From the NCBI RefSeq assembly GCF_001043955.1, contig NZ_LABZ01000077.1:1-36115 (forward strand): a stretch of 36,115 nt of DNA, in the 5' to 3' direction. The position numbers and the translations under genes are program-made. How positions within the stretch are numbered: the first letter of the stretch is position 1; every line of letters begins with the position of its first letter. Shown here piece after piece: positions 1 to 11,275 of this stretch. Source of the DNA: Methylobacterium tarhaniae (GTDB lineage Bacteria; Pseudomonadota; Alphaproteobacteria; Rhizobiales; Beijerinckiaceae). A model generated the notes under the pieces. That model searched no databases and was not told where the DNA came from. It saw nothing but the letters and a program-made list of their open reading frames with translations.

Positions 1-1
1 C

Positions 2-685
2 CCCCCCCGCCGCCCCCTGGCGACGCTTCCCGCCCTGGCCGCGAACCGGGTCCTGGCGCAGGCCGAGGGCCAGTGGCGCGCGGTGACCGGCGACAACGGC
101 CAGCCGATCCCCAACACCCGCCTGCCGGGCGAGCTCGCCTCCGAGATCGGCCGGCTGCGCGGCGTGACCTGGATCGGGCCGCGGGAGGCCTCGGTCACCC
201 TGTACGAGTTCTTCGACTATAACTGCCCGTGGTGCCGGGCGGCGGCGCGCGACCTCGACGACCTCGTCAAGGCCAATCCGGACCTGCGCGTCGGCCTCGT
301 CAACAACCCGATCCTGTCGGTGCAATCGGCCCAGGCCGCCAAGGTGGCGCTGGCGGTGCAGCGCACCGGCGGCTCGCCGGCGACCGCCGCGTTCTACGCC
401 GCGCTCCTCGGGCCCGGCACGTCCGGGCGCGTCGACGGCCCCCGCGCCCTGGAGGCCGCCTCCCGCCTCGGCCACGACCGGGCGGCCATCGAGCAGGCGG
501 CGGATTCCGACGAGGTGCGCGAGGCCCTGAAGGACCAGATGCGGCTCGCCGCCAATCTCGGCCTGCACGCGACCCCGTCCTACGTCGTCGGCACCTCGGC
601 GCTGCTCGGCTATCCGGGACCGAAGAGCCTCGCCCGGGTCCTCTCGGCGGTCGCCGAGTGCGACGAGATCGCCTGCGCGAGCTGA
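2..685 (+). CDS. DsbA-family thiol:disulfide oxidoreductase, 5' end outside window
   Basis: Probable secreted thioredoxin-fold protein that forms or isomerises disulfides in periplasmic proteins. The frame is open to the left edge, so the true start lies upstream; 227 residues are visible. The first residues (PPRRPLATLPALAANRVLAQ) look like the end of a signal peptide, possibly twin-arginine type. The redox motif CPWC is at visible residues 75-78 inside FFDYNCPWC, followed by the usual helix. Near the C-terminus LHATPSYVVG supplies the expected Thr-Pro (cis-proline) loop. The internal GTG at 83 is not needed as a start because the frame is open before it. The family is clear. The exact role (DsbA, a BdbD/ScsC-like enzyme or DsbG) cannot be set from this fragment. 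Confidence 0.85.
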   Translation, partial: PPRRPLATLPALAANRVLAQAEGQWRAVTGDNGQPIPNTRLPGELASEIGRLRGVTWIGPREASVTLYEFFDYNCPWCRAAARDLDDLVKANPDLRVGLVNNPILSVQSAQAAKVALAVQRTGGSPATAAFYAALLGPGTSGRVDGPRALEAASRLGHDRAAIEQAADSDEVREALKDQMRLAANLGLHATPSYVVGTSALLGYPGPKSLARVLSAVAECDEIACAS

Positions 686-1071
686 AGCGCCCGGCCGGCC
701 GAGAAATTTTTCGGAAACCGAAGAGAGACCTTTCGCGCGCGCCGCAGCCCTCGGCGAATCCGCCGGACGGCCCCGGCGGCGTCGTCTCCCCTGTGCGCAA
801 TCCGACCATCGTCGAAGGGGCGCCCTATGCGCGCCGCGGAACCGCGCCAGATTGCATTAAGCTCAGGGCCCGCCTTGCGATTGGCGCGCGCCCCCGCTCG
901 CCTTGCGCCCCCCGAAAACCCATGCTAGGCCGGCGCCGCGCCGGGGGAGGGGGCATTCTTCTCGCGCCGGAGCCTTTCCCATCATCGACGGGCCGCGCGC
1001 CACCGCCGCTCATTTCCAGACCGGCGCGATCGGCCGGACCCGTCGGGCCAGGACATGAAGAGAGAGCGCTG
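686..1071. other. 386-base intergenic region and leader of the atp operon
   Basis: No convincing gene lies here; long frames crossing it are shadows. It starts with a near-palindrome at 699-714 (CCGAGAAATTTTTCGG, one mismatched pair), a plausible weak terminator for the thiol oxidoreductase gene. The rest must carry the atp operon promoter. TTGC-like hexamers occur around 853, 875 and 903, but none has a good -10 partner at 16-18 bases, so I do not assign a promoter. The stretch just before atpH contains the GAGAG ribosome-binding site. Confidence 0.5.
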
Positions 1072-1644
1072 GTGGCTCAGAACGCATCGGAATCGGGTTC
1101 TCCCCTGGCGGGCGTCGCCGGGCGGTACGCCTCGGCGTTGTTCGAGCTCGCCCGCGACGAGCGGGCCGTCGACGCGGTGGCCGAAGGGCTCGACCGGTTC
1201 GACGCCCTGCTGACCGAGAGCGGGGACCTGCGGCGCCTCGTGCGCAGCCCGGCCTTCTCGGCCGAGGACCAGGTCAAGGCGATCGAGGCGGTGCTGGCCA
1301 AGGCCGGCATCGGGGGTCTCGCCGGCAACTTCATCCGCCTGTCGGCCGCCAACCGTCGCCTGTTCGCCCTGCCGGACATGATCCGCGCCTATCGCGAGCT
1401 GGTTCGCGAGTCGAAGGGCATCGTGCGGGCCGAGGTGCGGCTCGCCGAAAAGCCCTCCGACGCGGTGCTCCAGGACATCAAGGCGTCCCTCAAGGACGTC
1501 GCGAAGGCCGAGGTCGACCTCGATCTCCGCATCGACCCGAGCCTGATCGGCGGCATCGTCGTGAAGCTCGGCAGCCGCATGGTCGACGCCTCCTTGCGCA
1601 CCAAGCTCAACAGCATCCGCCTGGCGATGCAGGGCGCCCGCTAA
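1072..1644 (+). CDS. atpH: F1 ATP synthase delta subunit
   Basis: Delta subunit (OSCP homologue) of the F1Fo ATP synthase; it sits on top of F1 and joins it to the peripheral b-subunit stalk at the inner membrane. I chose the GTG at 1072 because GAGAG lies about 10 bases upstream and the protein then begins MAQNASESGSPLAGVAGRYA, giving 190 residues, the usual size. The N-terminal helical domain starts with GRYASALFELA. The C-terminal part has the conserved pattern ending in IGGIVVKLGSRMVDASLRTK. It is the first gene of atpHAGDC, 66 bases before atpA. The ATG at 1055 is in another frame. As in most alphaproteobacteria, the Fo genes are not adjacent. Confidence 0.95.
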   Translation: MAQNASESGSPLAGVAGRYASALFELARDERAVDAVAEGLDRFDALLTESGDLRRLVRSPAFSAEDQVKAIEAVLAKAGIGGLAGNFIRLSAANRRLFALPDMIRAYRELVRESKGIVRAEVRLAEKPSDAVLQDIKASLKDVAKAEVDLDLRIDPSLIGGIVVKLGSRMVDASLRTKLNSIRLAMQGAR

Positions 1645-1710
1645 GGGCCCCGACGCACCCGCCACTTCCAAAATAACGCCCGACACGCGAACGAACGAGG
1701 GAAGGTCCAG

Positions 1711-3240
<1,530 letters not shown>

Positions 3241-3271
3241 GCTTTAGGCTCGACAGCTAAGGGACTCTCCG

Positions 3272-5642
<2,371 letters not shown>

Positions 5643-5660
5643 TCGGCAGCGACCAAGACG

Positions 5661-5685
5661 GGCCCGGCCGCGAGGCCGGGCCTTT
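5661..5685 (+). terminator. Terminator-like hairpin between atpD and atpC
   Basis: A perfect 9-base-pair stem (GGCCCGGCC / GGCCGGGCC) with a GCGA loop starts 18 bases after the atpD stop and is followed by only TTT. The loop and layout resemble the strong terminator after atpC, but the U-tract is short. It probably acts as a partial terminator or an RNA-stabilising 3' end, lowering atpC expression relative to the upstream genes. The hairpin is seen directly; its effect is inferred. Confidence 0.6.
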
Positions 5686-5734
5686 CCGCGCAAAGTCCTT
5701 TCGCGCCTGACGAAACCGGAATCGACCTGACCCC

Positions 5735-6136
5735 ATGGCCACCTTCCAGTTCGACCTCGTCGGCCCCGAGCGGATCCTGTATTCGGGCGCGGTCGATGCC
5801 GTGCAGCTTCCGGGCTCCGAGGGCGAGATGACGGTTCTGCCCGGGCACGCGCCCGTGCTCACCACCCTCAAGACCGGCATGCTGGTCATCACCGAGAGCC
5901 CGCAGCACGGCAAGCGGGTGCTGGTGCGCGGGGGCTTCGCCGAGATCAACGCCACCTCGCTGACGGTGATCGCCGAGCGCGCCACGCCCCTCGAGGAGTT
6001 GACCCCGGCGATCATCGACGCCGACATCGCCGCGGCGGAACTCCTCTACGACGCCACCGACGATTACGACCGCAAGCTCGAGATCGAAGGCCAGATCGCG
6101 CAGCTGCGCGAGGCCAAGGTGGCGCTGAGCTTCTGA
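5735..6136 (+). CDS. atpC: F1 ATP synthase epsilon subunit
   Basis: Epsilon subunit; it binds gamma and the c-ring and can inhibit ATP hydrolysis. The protein has 133 residues. The N-terminal beta-sandwich is clear from MATFQFDLVGPERILYSG, LPGSEGEMTVLPGHAPVLT and VRGGFAEINATSLTVIAERA. A short C-terminal helical part ends EGQIAQLREAKVALSF. It is the last gene of atpHAGDC. The ribosome-binding site before the ATG is poor: only CCGGA, about 17 bases upstream. Together with the hairpin after atpD this suggests lower output than atpD, fitting one epsilon per three beta. The regulatory reading is an inference. Confidence 0.97.
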   Translation: MATFQFDLVGPERILYSGAVDAVQLPGSEGEMTVLPGHAPVLTTLKTGMLVITESPQHGKRVLVRGGFAEINATSLTVIAERATPLEELTPAIIDADIAAAELLYDATDDYDRKLEIEGQIAQLREAKVALSF

Positions 6137-6163
6137 TCCTCGTACGGGTGATCCTGGACGACG

Positions 6164-6195
6164 AAAGGGCGGGGCCGCGAGGCCCCGCCCTTTTT
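6164..6195. terminator. Intrinsic terminator of the atp operon, possibly bidirectional
   Basis: A 13-base-pair perfect stem (AAAGGGCGGGGCC / GGCCCCGCCCTTT) closes a GCGA loop and runs into TTTTT at 6191-6195. It lies 28 bases after the atpC stop. It also lies just past the end of the minus-strand acyl-CoA synthetase gene, so it probably ends transcription from both sides; on the minus strand the run is TTTC. Confidence 0.92.
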
Positions 6196-6223
6196 CATTG
6201 GTCGTCGTGCAGCGAGCGCCCGG

Positions 6224-7837
6224 TCACGCCTCGTCGCGCAAGACCCGCCGGATGATCTTGCCGGTGGTGGTCAGCGGCAGGCTGGCCCGGAACGCGATCT
6301 CGCGTGGATATTCGTGTGCCGACAACCGGGTGCGCACGAAGGCCTGGATCTCGGCGGCGAGCGCCTCGGACGGCACGTGCCCGGGGCGCAGGACCACGAA
6401 GGCCTTGACGATCTCGGTGCGGATCGGATCGGGCTTGCCCACCGCCGCCGCCAGCGCCACTGCCGGGTGGCGCAGCAGGCAATCCTCGATCTCGCCGGGA
6501 CCGATCCGGTAGCCCGACGAGGTGATGACGTCGTCGTCGCGGCCGACGAAGTGGACGTAGCCATCGGCATCGATGCGGCCCTGGTCGCCCGTGGTCATCC
6601 AGTCGCCGAGGAACTTGCGCTCCGTCGCCTGCGGATCGTTCCAGTAGCGCAGGAACATCACCGGGTCGGGCCGGGCGACGGCGATCTGGCCGGTCTCGTC
6701 GACGGCCGCCGGGCTGCCGTCCGGACGGATGACCGCGACGCGGTGGCCCGGCACCGGCCGGCCGGTCGAGCCCGCCCGCGCCACGCCCAAGCTCGCGCAG
6801 GAGGCCAGGACCAGGTTGCACTCGGTCTGGCCGTAGGCCTCGTTGATGGTGAGGCCGAGCGCTCCTGTCGCCCAGTGGAAGGTCTCCGGCCCCAGCATCT
6901 CGCCGGCCGAGGCCAGGGTGCGGAGATGGCGCAGGTCGAAGCGCCCGCGCGGATCCTCGACCGTGCGCAGCATCCTGAGCGCCGTCGGCGGCACGAAGGC
7001 GTTGGCGACCGCGAGGTCGGCCATCAGCCGGAACGCCTCCTCCGGCTCGAACTTCTCGGCCTTGCGCGCCACCACGGCGACGCCGTGATGCAGGCTCGGC
7101 AGGAGCGCGTTGAGCAGGCCGCCGGCCCAGGCCCAGTCGGCCGGGGTCCACATCCGGTCGCCGGCCTTCGGCATGAAGTCGTGCATCATACAGAAGCCCG
7201 GCAGGTGGCCGAGCAGCACCCGGTGGCCGTGCAGCGCCCCCTTCGGCGGGCCGGTGGTGCCGGAGGTGTAGATCATCAGGGCCGGGTCGTCGGCCAGGGT
7301 GTCGACCGGGATGAGGTCCGGCGAGGCCGCCGCCAGGAGTCCGGCGTAGGCGAGCGCCCCGTCCGCCGCGCCGTCGATCGAGACGACGAGGTCGAGGTCC
7401 GGCAACGCGTCGCGCAGCGGGCCGAGCTTGGCGACGCCGCCCGCATGGGTCACCACGGCCCGGGCGCCGGCATCGCTCAGGCGGTGGAGCAGGCCTTCCG
7501 GGCCGAACACCACGGCGAGCGGCAGCGCCACCGCGCCGAGCTTGTAGATCGCGAGATGGGCCACCACCACGGCGGGGGATTGCGGCAGCAGCACCGCCAC
7601 CCGGTCGCCGGCCTGGATGCCGTGGGCCCGCAGGCCGTTGGCGAAGCGATTCGAGGCCTCGCGCAGGGCCGCGAAGGACCAAGCCTCCACCCGGCCGTTC
7701 GCGCCGACATCGAGGATCGCCGTGCGCTCCGGATCGGCCGCGGCCCAGCGGTCGCAGACGTCGACCGCGATGTTGTAGCGCTCCGGGATCCGCCAGCGGA
7801 ACCCGGAGCGCCAGTCGTCGTAGGAGGTCGGGCTCAC
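6224..7837 (-). CDS. AMP-forming acyl-CoA synthetase (medium-chain/acetyl-type)
   Basis: Activates a carboxylic acid to its CoA thioester with ATP through an acyl-adenylate. The protein has 537 residues. The phosphate-binding loop is at about 188-200 (MIYTSGTTGPPKG). The INEAYGQTE motif and TGDQGRIDADGYVHFVGRDD follow. The catalytic lysine is expected at about residue 527 in LPLTTTGKIIRR. The start is a GTG that overlaps the TGA stop of the nitroreductase gene as GTGA, so the two are likely translationally coupled. The N-terminus (YDDWRSGFRWRIPERYNIA) resembles acyl-CoA synthetases rather than true acetyl-CoA synthetase. The substrate cannot be read from the sequence. Confidence 0.9.
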   Translation of the reverse strand: MSPTSYDDWRSGFRWRIPERYNIAVDVCDRWAAADPERTAILDVGANGRVEAWSFAALREASNRFANGLRAHGIQAGDRVAVLLPQSPAVVVAHLAIYKLGAVALPLAVVFGPEGLLHRLSDAGARAVVTHAGGVAKLGPLRDALPDLDLVVSIDGAADGALAYAGLLAAASPDLIPVDTLADDPALMIYTSGTTGPPKGALHGHRVLLGHLPGFCMMHDFMPKAGDRMWTPADWAWAGGLLNALLPSLHHGVAVVARKAEKFEPEEAFRLMADLAVANAFVPPTALRMLRTVEDPRGRFDLRHLRTLASAGEMLGPETFHWATGALGLTINEAYGQTECNLVLASCASLGVARAGSTGRPVPGHRVAVIRPDGSPAAVDETGQIAVARPDPVMFLRYWNDPQATERKFLGDWMTTGDQGRIDADGYVHFVGRDDDVITSSGYRIGPGEIEDCLLRHPAVALAAAVGKPDPIRTEIVKAFVVLRPGHVPSEALAAEIQAFVRTRLSAHEYPREIAFRASLPLTTTGKIIRRVLRDEA

Positions 7838-8433
7838 GCCTCGCGCGGCGGGAACCCGCCCTCGAACACGAAGTCGGACAGGGGATGGCGGCCGTTCGGG
7901 GTCTCGCGGGCGCGGGTCTCCTCCGGCAGGCTCGCCGGGTCGGCCTTGCGGCCGATGGCGAAGGCCGCCTCGACCCGGTGATGGGGCGGCAGGTTCAGCG
8001 CCGTGGGGGCCCGCTCGTGGTCGAAGCCGGTCATGCCGTGGGCGTGCCAGCCCATCTTGATCGCCTGGAGCTGGAACAAGGCGGAGGCCGTGCCGGCATC
8101 GAAGGAGTGGCTGTAGGAGGGCTGCAAGCCGTCCTTGGTGTTCATCATCCCGTTCGAGGCGATGAACACCAGGGCCCCGGCGTTCTTCACCCAGCCCTGG
8201 TTGAACGGCACCAGGAGCCCGAACAGCGTCTCCCAGGCGGGGGTGCCGGGCAACGCGTAGACGAAGCGCCAGGGCTGGGAGTTGTAGCCCGACGGGGCCC
8301 AGCGCGCCGCCTCGATCATCGTCAACAGCGCGGCCTGCGGCACCGCCTCGCCGGTGAAGGCGCGGGGCGACCAGCGCTCGAGGAAGAGCGCGTCGATCGG
8401 ATGGTCGGCGGTCCGGGAATTGGCGGTGGTCAC
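7834..8433 (-). CDS. Nitroreductase-family flavoprotein
   Basis: FMN-dependent NAD(P)H oxidoreductase of the nitroreductase fold. The N-terminal FMN-binding signature is FLERWSPRAFTGEAV followed by MIEAARWAPSGYNSQPWRF; the WAPSGYNSQPW segment is typical. The GTG start at 8433 is preferred because GGAGAG lies about nine bases upstream, giving 199 residues; earlier in-frame starts would be TTG or CTG. Its stop overlaps the next gene's start by four bases, so it forms a two-gene operon with the acyl-CoA synthetase. The physiological substrate is unknown. Confidence 0.88.
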   Translation of the reverse strand: MTTANSRTADHPIDALFLERWSPRAFTGEAVPQAALLTMIEAARWAPSGYNSQPWRFVYALPGTPAWETLFGLLVPFNQGWVKNAGALVFIASNGMMNTKDGLQPSYSHSFDAGTASALFQLQAIKMGWHAHGMTGFDHERAPTALNLPPHHRVEAAFAIGRKADPASLPEETRARETPNGRHPLSDFVFEGGFPPREA

Positions 8434-8516
8434 GAGCGGAGACTCTCCGTGAGTGTCGCGCCGTCCTGCCAGCAAGCGCGGCGGTTGTCACGGACCCTTT
8501 GGCGGAGCTGACCCGC

Positions 8517-8542
8517 GGAAACATCATACCGCCCCCGGTGTT
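8517..8542 (+). promoter_or_regulatory. Possible EcfG (general stress) promoter
   Basis: GGAAA at 8517-8521 and TGTT at 8539-8542 resemble the alphaproteobacterial EcfG consensus GGAAC-N16/17-CGTT, each with one mismatch. The element ends 41 bases before the ATG of the first small hydrophilic gene, a sensible place for a promoter. The match is imperfect and could be chance in GC-rich DNA. Confidence 0.25.
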
Positions 8543-8583
8543 GTCCTCGACACGGACGAGACGGCCGCAAAGGGAGACGAGCG

Positions 8584-8928
8584 ATGGCGAAGACGGATCA
8601 GGCGCGGCCCAGCTTGCGCGACTTCGACCCCTATACAGACCGCAACGGTCAGGACATGGGGCAGGATTCTCCCCTGGATGTCGGGGTGCCGCAGCGCACG
8701 CAGGAAGATATGGCCCATGACCCGATGGGCCAGGCCCGCGATGCCCGGGTCGCCTCGGACTTCAACCGCCGCGACGCGATCGGCGCGACCGACGGCAGCC
8801 AGGCCACCGAGGACGAGACCCCGCCGGAGAACCTGCGCCGCATCAGCGACCCCTCGACCGGCAGTCCCGCCACCCGCGAGGCGATCGACCGGGCGACCGC
8901 CGCGATCGGCAAGGACGAGGGGGAGTGA
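8584..8928 (+). CDS. Small hydrophilic protein of unknown function
   Basis: I do not recognise this 114-residue protein. It is rich in Asp, Arg, Gln and Ala, has no cysteine, no membrane segment and no signal peptide, and is probably disordered for most of its length (start MAKTDQARPSLRDFDPYTDR). A helical segment is likely near the C-terminus (TREAIDRATAAIG). A good ribosome-binding site (AGGGAGA) precedes the ATG. It is followed four bases later by another small hydrophilic gene, so the two probably share a transcript. Composition suggests a stress-related or structural role, which is only an inference. Confidence 0.7.
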   Translation: MAKTDQARPSLRDFDPYTDRNGQDMGQDSPLDVGVPQRTQEDMAHDPMGQARDARVASDFNRRDAIGATDGSQATEDETPPENLRRISDPSTGSPATREAIDRATAAIGKDEGE

Positions 8929-8932
8929 GATC

Positions 8933-9226
8933 ATGACGCGCAAGCCCGACGACGTGGTGGGCAGCCAGGGCGGGCCGGCCGCCGGCGGCGGCCACCAGAC
9001 GCCCGAGCAGGCGGCGATCACCCGGCAGGAGGGGGGCGGCCGCGACGAGGCCGAGCTGAAGCGCGAATGGTCCTCGGCCGGCACCCCCGGCCGGCCGCCG
9101 GTCTCGGTCGGCGGCAGCTCCGGCGGCCATTCCGACCAGATCGCCGCGCAAGGCCCCGACGAGGGGAAGAAGGTCGCGGACGGTGGGTCCCGGACCGAGA
9201 AGACCGGCGGCAAGGTCGATTGGTGA
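8933..9226 (+). CDS. Small Gly-rich hydrophilic protein of unknown function
   Basis: A 97-residue unrecognised protein, low in hydrophobic residues and rich in Gly, Lys, Glu and Ser, so probably disordered. It starts MTRKPDDVVGSQGGPAAGGG and ends SRTEKTGGKVDW. GGGGGAG lies just upstream of the ATG, overlapping the end of the previous gene. Ten bases separate its stop from the next small gene. The supported start and tandem layout make it a likely real gene in spite of its low complexity. Confidence 0.6.
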   Translation: MTRKPDDVVGSQGGPAAGGGHQTPEQAAITRQEGGGRDEAELKREWSSAGTPGRPPVSVGGSSGGHSDQIAAQGPDEGKKVADGGSRTEKTGGKVDW

Positions 9227-9236
9227 GGAGGCTGGC

Positions 9237-9410
9237 ATGGCGGAGCGCAAGGACGGGCGGGATGGAAAACCCGCTCACGACGACAGGATCACCGCCGACG
9301 ACCTGAAGGGCGTCGCGGCGGTGCCGCAGGACGGCGACGGCAAGGACAACAAGTCCGGCGCGCATGCGGGGGATCGCCAGGGCGACGAGGTCGATCCGGG
9401 AGCGGGTTAG
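9237..9410 (+). CDS. 57-residue hydrophilic protein of unknown function
   Basis: Very small charged protein (MAERKDGRDGKPAHDDRITA...), with many Asp, Lys and Gly residues and no hydrophobic stretch. A strong GAGGAGG ribosome-binding site lies four bases before the ATG, which is the main evidence for translation. It is third in a run of tandem small genes and resembles the previous two in composition. I recognise no domain. Confidence 0.55.
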   Translation: MAERKDGRDGKPAHDDRITADDLKGVAAVPQDGDGKDNKSGAHAGDRQGDEVDPGAG

Positions 9411-9480
9411 GGGGCCGGCTGCCTCCGCCGGCTGCGGCAAGGCGGGCGACAAGGCGGCCGGCTGGACATCCGCATGATGA

Positions 9481-9501
9481 GTCGGCCGCCAGGCGGCCGA
9501 C
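9481..9501. repeat. Perfect 10-bp inverted repeat upstream of an 80-residue ORF
   Basis: GTCGGCCGCC and GGCGGCCGAC flank a single A. It lies 70 bases after one small gene and 22 bases before the ATG at 9524. As RNA it would form a tight hairpin, either the end of the upstream transcript (there is no U-tract) or a structure in the leader of the next gene. As DNA it could be an operator. Confidence 0.55.
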
Positions 9502-9523
9502 GCGGTTCCTCACGGGGACGACG

Positions 9524-9766
9524 ATGACGAAGCTCTTCATCGCACGGGTGCGTGGCAAGTCCGGGGACCGGCCGCTCGTGACGGTGCGTGCGGCGGCCGA
9601 AGGCGAGGCGAGGTTGTTTCTCGAGGCGGCCTATCCGGACGACGAGGTGGTCGAGGTCGCCGATCCCGGTGACTGGGTCAGCACGTCCGATACCGGCTCG
9701 AAGGCGGGGGATGTGCGCGAGCATCCCGGTGTCGCGTGGCAGGCGCCGACGACGGGTCTGAGCTAG
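9524..9766 (+). CDS. 80-residue protein of unknown function
   Basis: An unrecognised small protein with a better-folded look than its three upstream neighbours. It begins MTKLFIARVRGKSGDRPLVT with alternating hydrophobic residues that suggest a beta strand, then a helix (AAEGEARLFLEAAYP) and a second strand (DEVVEVADPGDW). The C-terminal third is polar. The ribosome-binding site is weak (GGGGA about seven bases before the ATG). It is 75 bases upstream of the SNF2-type ATPase on the same strand and could be cotranscribed with it. Confidence 0.55.
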   Translation: MTKLFIARVRGKSGDRPLVTVRAAAEGEARLFLEAAYPDDEVVEVADPGDWVSTSDTGSKAGDVREHPGVAWQAPTTGLS

Positions 9767-9841
9767 ACTTCCCGTCGGGCTGAAGCCTGCTTGGTGGATT
9801 GCAAGCTTGAGCCCCGTCCCGCCCCCCGGCATAGGGGCGCC

Positions 9842-11263
9842 ATGTCCTCCATTTCTCCTCCGCCCCGCCTGATCCCCCGCCCGAATCAGGTCGAGGCGAT
9901 CCGCGCCATCCTGGCGGCACGGGCGCAGGGGCGGCCGGGCTTCCTGCTCGGCGACATGACCGGGCTCGGCAAGACGCTGTCGGTCTGGGGCGCAGTGGCG
10001 GCGATGCCCGAGAGCACCGTGCTGATCGTCTGCCCGAAGGGAGCGATGCCGCAATGGCGGCGCACGATCCGGGATTCGGGGCTGGCCGAGAAGGACGTGA
10101 CGCTCCTCAACTACGAGCGCACCAAGTCCCTGCTGGCGCTTCCCGCCGCCAGCGCCCGCCGCTCGGTGCGGGCGAAGAACAACGAGCTCGCCAAGCTCGG
10201 GCAGCCCAAGCGCGTCTGGCCGATCGTGGTGTTCGACGAGGCCCACCGCCTGCGCAACCCGAACTCGCAACAGGGCCAGGCCTGCCGGCGGATGGCCGAG
10301 GCCGCCGCGTTCACGGTCTATGCCAGCGCCACCGCGGCCCAAGCGCCGCACGAGCTGTCCTATCTCGGCGCCCTGCTGGGCCACGCCGTCGGCCGTCCGG
10401 TCGAGACCATCGCCGACTTCCGCGCCCTGATGCAGCACCTGAAGATCGGCCGGGCCAAGGGGCGCTGGCAGAACTGGTCCTGGGAGCCGAATGCCCGCGA
10501 CCAGACCGTGATGGCCGACCTGCTCTATCGCGGCACGCGGGCGATCGGGCTCCGGCGCCGGCCGGCCGACATCGCCGGCTGGCCCGAGGTGCAGCGCGAC
10601 CTCGCGCCCACCGCCCTCGATGCGGCGGCCAAGCGCCTCTACGACGCGACCTGGCGCGAGTTCCGCCGGGAATGGGGCCTGGCCGGCGGCTCGAACCGGC
10701 GCGCCGCCGGCTGGGCGGCCGATCTGCGCTTCCGCCAGAAGGCGAGCCTGATCCGGGTCGCCGGCACCGTCGACCTCGCCGAGGATCTTCTGGAGGCCGG
10801 CGAGCAGGTGGCGATCTCGGTGGCGTTCCTGGAGACCGGCGCGGCGCTCGCCGCGGCCTTGGCGGGCCGTGGCTGGCGCGCCGGCACCATCGACGGCACG
10901 CAATCGCCCGAGACCAACGAGGCGGTCCGCGTCGCCTTCCAGCGCGGCGAACGCGATGCGGTGGTGTTCACCGTGACCGAATCGATCTCGCTCCACCGCA
11001 ACGAATTGCCCGGCGGCGAGCGCCCGCGCAGCCTGATCGTCCACGACATGCGCCACAGCGCGATCCAGCTCAGCCAGATCGAAGGGCGCTGCCACCGCGA
11101 CGGCGAGCGCGCCGCGATCCTGTTCGCCTATGCGGAGGGGACCGTGGAGGAGCGGGTGGCCGCCACGGTGATCGCCCGCATGGCCGGGATGGACAGGATG
11201 GCCGGCGAGGATACCTCCCTCCTCGACGCCATCGCGCGGATCATCGATGGTGAGGCGGAGTAG
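9842..11263 (+). CDS. SNF2/DEAH-type superfamily 2 ATPase, stand-alone
   Basis: ATP-driven nucleic-acid translocase of the SNF2-like group. The protein has 473 residues. A Q-motif-like RPNQVEAI (14-20) precedes Walker A GDMTGLGKT at 37-45. Motif Ia is VLIVCPKGAMPQW, motif II DEAH at 132-135, motif III SAT at 162-164. Lobe 2 ends with motif VI QIEGRCHRDGERAAI (about 412 on). No nuclease, methylase-linked or DNA-binding extension is visible, so it is just the two RecA-like lobes, as in phage or mobile-element versions. The ATG at 9842 is chosen over the earlier in-frame ATG at 9791 because the extra 17 residues (VDCKLEPRPAPRHRG) look untranslated. The biological role is unknown; no restriction partner is adjacent. 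Confidence 0.82.
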   Translation: MSSISPPPRLIPRPNQVEAIRAILAARAQGRPGFLLGDMTGLGKTLSVWGAVAAMPESTVLIVCPKGAMPQWRRTIRDSGLAEKDVTLLNYERTKSLLALPAASARRSVRAKNNELAKLGQPKRVWPIVVFDEAHRLRNPNSQQGQACRRMAEAAAFTVYASATAAQAPHELSYLGALLGHAVGRPVETIADFRALMQHLKIGRAKGRWQNWSWEPNARDQTVMADLLYRGTRAIGLRRRPADIAGWPEVQRDLAPTALDAAAKRLYDATWREFRREWGLAGGSNRRAAGWAADLRFRQKASLIRVAGTVDLAEDLLEAGEQVAISVAFLETGAALAAALAGRGWRAGTIDGTQSPETNEAVRVAFQRGERDAVVFTVTESISLHRNELPGGERPRSLIVHDMRHSAIQLSQIEGRCHRDGERAAILFAYAEGTVEERVAATVIARMAGMDRMAGEDTSLLDAIARIIDGEAE

Positions 11264-11275
11264 GGAGGTCTTCCC

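Noticed and set aside
853..930. Sigma-70 promoter for the atp operon
   Set aside because: TTGC-like -35 hexamers are present but no acceptable -10 element lies 16-18 bases downstream of any of them.
1055..1071. ATG at 1055 as start of atpH
   Set aside because: It is out of frame with the delta subunit; the in-frame GTG at 1072 has a ribosome-binding site and gives the usual length.
9791..9841. Upstream extension of the SNF2-type protein
   Set aside because: The added residues (VDCKLEPRPAPRHRG) look like translated leader; the ATG at 9842 starts right before the helicase domain.
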